The position numbers were made by a program, and so were the translations under genes. A stretch of DNA of 10,290 bases from an uncultured Woeseiaceae bacterium (GTDB taxonomy: Bacteria > Pseudomonadota > Gammaproteobacteria > Woeseiales > Woeseiaceae): the NCBI GenBank assembly GCA_947259435.1, contig CAMYMP010000582.1, forward strand, positions 1-10,290, written 5' to 3'. Position 1 is the first letter of the stretch. Each line of letters opens with the position of its first letter. Shown here one piece after another: positions 7,501-10,290 of this stretch. The notes under the pieces are model-generated. The model did no database searches. It was given only the letters and a program-made list of their open reading frames with translations, and was not told the origin of the DNA.

Positions 7501-8024
7501 ATCAGCGAGCCACGGACAGCGAATTCGCCATGTTCTCCGACCTGCGGCAGCCGCAGATAGCCGGCGGCCGTCAGTGAATCGATAAAGGCTTCACGGGGCA
7601 GCGTCTGACCCGTGCGCAGGGATAGCGAGCGTGCTGCGACGTAATCGAGCGGTGGGAGTCGTTGCAGCAATACTGGCGCTGACGCGACGATGATTCCCGA
7701 TTTTATGTCCCGCAGCGTTGCAAGAACGGACAGCCGTTCAGAAATGATGTCCTGGTGTGGCGAAAAGCTGTCCCACGGCAGGGTTTCCCATTCGACGAAA
7801 TGGCGCACATCGACGACGTCACCGGCAAAGAATCGAATCTCGGCCTCGAGCTGATCGGCCTGCTGTGGATCATCAGCGAGCACCAGCAGCGGACCGTCAA
7901 AACGACCGGCGAGCTCGGCAGCGGCCAGTGCCGCGCTGGCACCAATCAGACGGCCCCAGCCACAGCTGTGCCCTGGCTGTGGAATCTTCAGCGTTGCCGG
8001 TGTCAGTAGATTGTTATGGGCCAC
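4545..8024 (-). CDS. mfd: Transcription-repair coupling factor Mfd
   Basis: Superfamily-2 translocase that pushes stalled RNA polymerase off lesions and recruits UvrA. The 1159-aa length is close to E. coli's 1148. The N-terminal UvrB-like module (about 1-350) contains EWETLPWDSFSPHQDIISERL (78-98) and GEFAVRGSLIDVFP (166-179). The RNA-polymerase-interacting domain (about 485-560) contains GSPVVHAEYGVGRYLGL (487-503). The motor domains carry Walker A GDVGFGKT (635-642), DEEH box (736-739), TATPIPR (762-768), VESGLDVPTANTI (878-890) and motif VI QLRGRVGRS (905-913). The TRG region (HDLEIRGAGELLG, 955-967) and a C-terminal D7 domain (LLPDDYVPD through VELIDRFG) follow. The start is GTG with no good Shine-Dalgarno. 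Conservation begins near residue 20, so a start a few codons later is possible. csiV follows 26 bp downstream. Confidence 0.97.
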   Translation of the reverse strand: MAHNNLLTPATLKIPQPGHSCGWGRLIGASAALAAAELAGRFDGPLLVLADDPQQADQLEAEIRFFAGDVVDVRHFVEWETLPWDSFSPHQDIISERLSVLATLRDIKSGIIVASAPVLLQRLPPLDYVAARSLSLRTGQTLPREAFIDSLTAAGYLRLPQVGEHGEFAVRGSLIDVFPMGSPQPIRIDFFDDDVETLRYFSPESQLSADLIDAIDVLPAREVPMDADSIRAFRERYRERFEGQPAKSRVYREVSEGIAHGGIEYYLPLFFDKTASLSDYLPEDCVVLAPHALESVLDRSWAEIEERYDLCRLDPERPILSANETFYTPAAVLAQLEHKRQIRFSAQTLAEHRDNLNLPTRLPPALKIEARYEDAAGALMRFLDTFEGRVLFTSDSAGRREQVFDMLAGRGLDLTRVDDWVDFAQSGKRVGVAVAPIESGVLLPDAGIAIISEQQLFGERVRQKSRRRRIERDPETIIRQLNDLEAGSPVVHAEYGVGRYLGLTTLDAGGITAEFLELEYAEGDKLYVPVHALELISRYTGASPENAPLHRLGSDQWAKARKRAIRKVRDVAAELLDVYARRAARPGHSFRWPESEYRAFESGFPFEATDDQARTIDEVLQDLSSGQPMDRIVCGDVGFGKTEVALRASFAAVHGGKQVAILVPTTLLAQQHGQSFNDRFAQWPIRVEVLSRFQTPKTVKSIIAGLRAGTVDIVIGTHRLLQHTKDIKNIGLVIIDEEHRFGVRHKEAIKALRSDIDVLTLTATPIPRTLNMALGGIRDMSLITTPPAERLAVKTFVTEWNDVLIREACLREIRRGGQVYFIHNRVEDIGRVGEQLTALVPEARIRVGHGQMPERELEQVMLDFYHRRFNVLLCTTIVESGLDVPTANTIIINRADRFGLAQLHQLRGRVGRSHHRAYAYLVAPPKAALTVDAVKRLEAIDSLEDLGSGFTLATHDLEIRGAGELLGDTQSGQIQEIGFSLYTELLGRAVESLRAGHEPDLEGPLDTGVDINLHIAALLPDDYVPDVHLRLILYKRISGTKSQHELRELQVELIDRFGLLPVPAKNLLRIASIKQTALALGIEKIDAADSGGYLVFGQQSHIDPVALVQLVQNDNLTYKLQGSHRLRFRQDLSDIERRFDAVEKLLEQLAVKETSAMTG

Positions 8025-8053
8025 AGGCGTCGTCGTTGGATCGGCGGCCCGGA

Positions 8054-8062
8054 ATTATCACA
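8054..8062 (-). promoter_or_regulatory. Candidate extended -10 promoter for mfd
   Basis: On the minus strand the 9 bases read TGTGATAAT: an extended -10 (TGn) followed by GATAAT, which matches five of six -10 consensus bases. Transcription would start near 8047, about 23 nt before the mfd GTG. No -35 match is visible, as can be the case for extended -10 promoters. Only about 40 bp separate the upstream gene's terminator from mfd, so a dedicated mfd promoter has to lie here or overlap the terminator. Not tested. Confidence 0.35.
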
Positions 8063-8063
8063 C

Positions 8064-8096
8064 AAAAAAACGCCCGGGCAGTTGCCTGCCCGGGCG
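8064..8096 (-). terminator. Rho-independent terminator of the small exported-protein gene
   Basis: A perfect 11-bp GC-rich stem (arms 8071-8081 and 8086-8096, CGCCCGGGCAG with its complement) closes a 4-nt loop that reads GCAA, a GNRA tetraloop, on the minus strand. Seven T residues follow directly on that strand (A7 at 8064-8070 on the plus strand). It lies 13 bp after the stop of the 8110-8397 gene, so it should separate that transcript from mfd. The plus strand has no T-run after the stem, so termination is one-directional. Confidence 0.93.
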
Positions 8097-8109
8097 CTAT
8101 TGATAATCG

Positions 8110-8397
8110 TTAATTTGACGGCGCGCGCTTGACCACGGCGTGGATAACTCGGTCGTACTCGAAAAATACGACGAAGCCCTGGTACTCCCAGCGCGATATT
8201 GGCGGGTCGCCGACAGGCGCCACTTTGGATTGCGGCGAGCCGAATTTGGATTCGACACTCGCTGCGGTCATTCCGCGGGTCGGCCGGGAAGTGTCAGCAT
8301 CCGGCGCCATGCCCTCCATATCGAGGGTGTCGGCCGCACTCGTGCCGAACGCACCGAAAAACAGGGCAAAAACAGTCAATATCCGCAGTTTGGCCAT
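8110..8397 (-). CDS. Small exported protein, BamE/SmpA-like pattern, function unknown
   Basis: 95-aa protein. An N-terminal signal peptide (MAKLRI, hydrophobic 7-18, cleavage probably near GTSAA, 19-23) leads into a disordered Asp/Pro/Thr stretch (about 24-40). A compact domain of about 50 residues follows: RGMTAASVESKFGSPQSK (41-58), GDPPISRWEY (63-72) and FVVFFEYDRVIHAVVKR (75-91). The order GMT, xxVxxxFGxP, WxY, VxFExxxVxH resembles the small two-helix/three-strand BamE/SmpA-like fold and recalls a conserved gammaproteobacterial hypothetical family. No enzyme motif is seen and there is no lipobox cysteine, so it is probably soluble in the periplasm. A GTG one codon upstream (8400) also fits, but the AAGGAG at 8406-8411 is 8 nt from this ATG and favours it. 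It has its own terminator and a palindrome-containing upstream region, so it is probably monocistronic. Confidence 0.8.
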   Translation of the reverse strand: MAKLRILTVFALFFGAFGTSAADTLDMEGMAPDADTSRPTRGMTAASVESKFGSPQSKVAPVGDPPISRWEYQGFVVFFEYDRVIHAVVKRAPSN

Positions 8398-8405
8398 CAC
8401 AGCTT

Positions 8406-8411
8406 CTCCTT
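8406..8411 (-). promoter_or_regulatory. Strong ribosome binding site that decides the start of the small exported protein
   Basis: AAGGAG on the minus strand lies 8 nt before the ATG at 8397 and 5 nt before the GTG at 8400, which favours the ATG. It is the clearest Shine-Dalgarno sequence in the window; nagZ, mfd and both lol genes have weak or none. Confidence 0.7.
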
Positions 8412-8423
8412 CAGGTGATTGCG

Positions 8424-8443
8424 ACTATATCACTCTAAGTGAT
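8424..8443 (-). promoter_or_regulatory. Palindromic operator candidate overlapping a -10 element
   Basis: A perfect inverted repeat, ATCACT-CTA-AGTGAT, occupies 8429-8443. On the minus strand TATAGT (8424-8429) directly follows and matches five of six -10 consensus bases, so the palindrome would fill the downstream half of the -35/-10 spacer. The -35 at normal spacing is only a T-run. That is a typical position for a repressor. TATAGT ends about 26 nt before the ATG at 8397. Confidence 0.4.
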
Positions 8444-8486
8444 GCCAAAAAACAGTTGATTTCAAAGGTTTTTAGTCTTCGCCAAG

Positions 8487-8508
8487 AATTGTGAAACAGT
8501 TCACGAAA
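8487..8508. promoter_or_regulatory. CRP/Vfr-like binding site
   Basis: The core TGTGA (8490-8494), six bases, TCACG (8501-8505) matches nine of the ten core bases of the CRP-family consensus TGTGA-N6-TCACA. AT-rich flanks lie on both sides. It is about 80 bp upstream of the predicted transcription start of the small exported-protein gene and about 240 bp upstream of lolC. No regulator is encoded in the window, so the identification rests on pattern alone. Confidence 0.35.
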
Positions 8509-8628
8509 TGCGCCGAATTCAGCCGCGATCGGCCAATCGCCCAGCTACGGGCACGGCATCGGGTATGCGCTCTCGCTTTACCTCGCTCGCCATCCCTGGC
8601 TCGCTCGTATCGTTCTGCGCTTGCTTTG

Positions 8629-8659
8629 GCGTCCTGCGTCGCGGCGCTACGCACGACGC
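8629..8659. repeat. Inverted repeat / stem-loop 1 upstream of lolC
   Basis: Arms GCGTC-C-TGCGT (8629-8639) and ACGCA-C-GACGC (8649-8659) are complementary at ten of eleven positions, with a single central C/C mismatch. They enclose a 9-nt GC-rich loop. No T-run follows on either strand, so it does not look like an intrinsic terminator. Confidence 0.6.
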
Positions 8660-8683
8660 TCCAGCGCACACACCGATACCATG

Positions 8684-8716
8684 CCACCGGGTCTCCCGTC
8701 AGGCGGGATACGGTGG
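8684..8716. repeat. Nested inverted repeat / stem-loop 2 upstream of lolC
   Basis: Inner arms TCCCG (8694-8698) and CGGGA (8704-8708) close a 5-nt loop. Outer arms CCACCG (8684-8689) and CGGTGG (8711-8716) pair around them with a small asymmetric internal loop. The structure ends 25 bp before the lolC start. No T-run follows directly, so attenuation or protein binding is more likely than simple termination. Confidence 0.5.
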
Positions 8717-8741
8717 TGTCGATGTGGTTTAATTCACCGCG

Positions 8742-9986
8742 ATGATCAACCCCGTCGAACTCTTCGTTGGGCTTCGTTACCTGCGTGCGAAGCGCCGTAC
8801 CCGGTTTGTCTCCTTCATCACGCTGATCTCGCTACTCGGTATCGCCCTCGGAGTCGCAGCCCTGATCGTGATCCTTTCGGTTATGAACGGTTTTGAAGGC
8901 GAACTCCGTTCAAGACTGCTGAGCATGTCAGCGCACGGCTACGTAACCGGCCCGGACCGCGTTACCAAAAATTGGCGCAGGCTGGTCAGCGAGGTTGCCG
9001 CAGAACCGGGCATCGCAGCGGCGGCGCCGATCGTGCAAATGGAGGGTATGATTCAATCTGGCCGTGACCTCCGCGCGGTGCTGGTACATGGCGTTGATCC
9101 GGCGTTCGAGCAGGACCTGTCCGGTGACACGATCAATCTTATCGAGGGCACGCTCAACGTACTGCAGCCCGATGCTCGCAGCATTATTCTCGGGCGTTTG
9201 CTGGCGCTCGATCTCGGCGTTCGAATTGGCGACGGCGTCGTTCTGCTGATTCCACGACCGGTCGGCGACGGTACCCTGGAGCCAGTTCTGGAGAGATTCG
9301 TGCTTCGCGGGGTATTCGAGGCCGGGCTGCAGGACCATGACGATCGGCTCGCGCTCGTGAATGCCCGGGATGCAGCCGGGATTGTCGGTCTTGGTGACGA
9401 GCTGTCGGCGATCCGGTTTCGGGCTGACGACGTCATGGCCGCGCCGGCGATTGCAAAAAGACTGAGTGAGCGCCTCGGCGATGGGGTCATAAGCAGTGAC
9501 TGGACCATCGAGAACGCCAGCTACTTTCGGGCGATCCGGCTCGAGAAGATGATGATGTCGCTGATTCTGTCGCTCATCATCGGCGTCGCGGCATTCAATA
9601 TCGTTGCGAGCCTGGTCATGGTCGTGACGGATAAGACCACTGACATTGCTGTCCTGCGCACGCTCGGCATGCAATCAGGCGGCGTCGTGCGCGTGTTTTT
9701 CGTGCAGGGTGCCGTAATCGGCTGGGCCGGCGTCTTCATAGGCGTCCTTCTGGGCGTCATTGTCGCGATAAACGTGCCAGTCATCGTCCCTGCGCTCGAG
9801 CAGCTGCTTGGCTTCCAGATCATGCCGGGTGACGTCTACTACGTGACCCGAATCCCGTCGGAACTTGAAACTGCAGACGTCGTCACGATTGCCGTCTCGG
9901 CCTTCGTGCTGACATCGCTGGCGACACTGTACCCCGCGCGCCGGGCCGCGCTGGTCAAGCCCGCCGTGGCGCTGCGCTACGAATAG
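8742..9986 (+). CDS. lolC: Lipoprotein-releasing ABC transporter permease, LolC/LolE family
   Basis: Inner-membrane subunit of the LolCDE complex, which extracts outer-membrane lipoproteins and passes them to LolA using ATP hydrolysed by LolD. The 414-aa length is typical. The layout is a cytoplasmic N-terminal segment (FVGLRYLRAKRRTRFVSFIT, 8-27), TM1 (about 22-48) ending in SVMNGFEGEL (46-55), a large periplasmic domain (about 50-265), TM2 (272-295), TM3 (316-345) and TM4 (376-397), ending TLYPARRAALVKPAVALRYE. RLEKMMMSLILSLIIGVAAFNIVASL and DIAVLRTLGM are the MacB/FtsX-like coupling region. The N- and C-termini recall LolC, while the periplasmic opening (PGIAAAAPIVQMEGMIQSG) recalls LolE, so the LolC label is tentative. 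No Shine-Dalgarno precedes the ATG; TTTAAT at 8728-8733 is a possible -10. The next permease gene starts 4 nt downstream. Confidence 0.9.
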   Translation: MINPVELFVGLRYLRAKRRTRFVSFITLISLLGIALGVAALIVILSVMNGFEGELRSRLLSMSAHGYVTGPDRVTKNWRRLVSEVAAEPGIAAAAPIVQMEGMIQSGRDLRAVLVHGVDPAFEQDLSGDTINLIEGTLNVLQPDARSIILGRLLALDLGVRIGDGVVLLIPRPVGDGTLEPVLERFVLRGVFEAGLQDHDDRLALVNARDAAGIVGLGDELSAIRFRADDVMAAPAIAKRLSERLGDGVISSDWTIENASYFRAIRLEKMMMSLILSLIIGVAAFNIVASLVMVVTDKTTDIAVLRTLGMQSGGVVRVFFVQGAVIGWAGVFIGVLLGVIVAINVPVIVPALEQLLGFQIMPGDVYYVTRIPSELETADVVTIAVSAFVLTSLATLYPARRAALVKPAVALRYE

Positions 9987-9990
9987 TGCG

Positions 9991-10290
9991 ATGAGCCGGA
10001 GCTTCGAATTCTGGATTGGCAGTCGCTACGTGCGCTCACGCAGCAGCAACCGATTCGTCTCGCTGATATCTGCAATTTCGATGCTCGGCATTGCGATTGC
10101 CGTGTCCGTACTTATCCTGGTGCTGTCGGTCGTCAATGGTTTCGAACGCGAGCTTCAGGATCGTCTGCTGGCCATGACCGCGCACGCGAGTATCGAGGAC
10201 ATCGATGGCAGGATGAGCGACTGGCAGACGCTGTCGGCAGCCGCCGTCGAGAATCCCAGAGTCAGTGCAACGGCGCCTTTTATCGACGGC
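9991..10290 (+). CDS. lolE: Second LolC/LolE-type permease, 3'-truncated by window edge
   Basis: The first 100 codons are present, starting ATG at 9991, and the frame is open to the last base. The N-terminus (MSRSFEFWIGSRYVRSRSSN, then RFVSLISAISMLGIAIAVS and a TM helix ending LSVVNGFERELQDRLLAM) is clearly homologous to the preceding gene: RFVSxI, LGIA and NGFExEL align. The periplasmic domain begins near residue 48, with ENPRVSATAPFIDG (87-100) matching the EPGIAAAAPI stretch of its neighbour. It is a paralogous partner permease, presumably LolE, in the same operon (4-nt gap). The usual lolC-lolD-lolE order is not seen, because no ATPase gene lies between them. The symbol is tentative since only the N-terminal quarter is visible. 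Confidence 0.85.
   Translation, partial: MSRSFEFWIGSRYVRSRSSNRFVSLISAISMLGIAIAVSVLILVLSVVNGFERELQDRLLAMTAHASIEDIDGRMSDWQTLSAAAVENPRVSATAPFIDG

Larger units (their letters stand above)
8398..8741. other. Divergent non-coding regulatory region (344 bp)
   Basis: This is the only long gene-free stretch. The left part (8412-8510) is AT-rich and holds the likely promoter of the small minus-strand gene, a palindrome and a CRP-like site. The right part (8511-8741) is GC-rich and holds an 8-bp direct repeat (CTCGCTCG at 8582-8589 and 8600-8607) and two stem-loops before lolC. Translations in all frames are Arg/His/Ser-rich with no recognisable domain, so I see no gene. It could be a structured 5' leader of lolC if lolC is transcribed from the AT-rich half. 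Confidence 0.7.

Noticed and set aside
8582..8607. Direct repeat CTCGCTCG as a possible regulator-binding or CRISPR-like repeat
   Set aside because: Only two 8-bp copies in a CG/TC-rich context; likely chance.
8472..8745. Short open frames on both strands between the small exported-protein gene and lolC
   Set aside because: Arg/Ser/His-rich translations without domain, ribosome binding site or plausible signal; one runs into the lolC start in another frame.
8928..9674. Minus-strand open frame of 248 codons opposite lolC
   Set aside because: Antisense to a clear LolC/E permease, and it has the His/Arg/Asp-rich composition typical of a shadow frame.
1..10290. Mobile element, phage, defence island or CRISPR array
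   Set aside because: No transposase, integrase, tRNA, att-like repeat or regularly spaced repeat seen; all large genes are core housekeeping families.

Overview
The window looks like ordinary chromosomal DNA from a high-GC gammaproteobacterium. Every recognisable gene belongs to a family common in that class, and the block nagZ / methylthioinosine phosphorylase / csiV / mfd resembles, from memory, a block in Pseudomonas. The sequence does not fix the genus. The G+C-rich codon use, the PAS/GGDEF insertion and the lolC-lolE arrangement would fit a marine or poorly characterised lineage, but that is a guess. There is no sign of a mobile element, CRISPR array, tRNA or rRNA.

Layout: (1) Positions 1-996, plus strand, hold the 3' part of rlmD, a 23S rRNA m5U methyltransferase. 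(2) Positions 1038-3696, plus strand, are a tight three-gene unit. It contains nagZ (peptidoglycan recycling), a 5'-methylthioinosine phosphorylase gene (purine and methionine salvage) and a PAS plus degenerate-GGDEF protein; the genes overlap at ATGA and TGATG junctions. (3) Positions 3676-8024, minus strand, hold mfd (transcription-repair coupling factor) followed 26 bp later by a csiV-like envelope gene. The csiV 3' end overlaps the PAS/GGDEF 3' end tail to tail by 21 bp. (4) Positions 8110-8397, minus strand, encode a small exported protein with its own strong intrinsic terminator. (5) Positions 8398-8741 are a non-coding divergent regulatory region with a palindrome, a CRP-like site and two stem-loops. 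(6) From 8742 to the window end, plus strand, are two tandem LolC/LolE-type permease genes, the second cut off by the window edge.

Functionally, several genes converge on the cell envelope: NagZ trims muropeptides, CsiV-family proteins support peptidoglycan synthesis, and LolC/E extract lipoproteins from the inner membrane. Mfd and RlmD are housekeeping DNA-repair and ribosome-modification enzymes.

I found no convincing undescribed multi-gene system. The most unusual items are the PAS/GGDEF protein, which has lost its catalytic signature but kept an RxxD I-site and carries a G8 homopolymer in its linker, and the structured non-coding region upstream of lolC.
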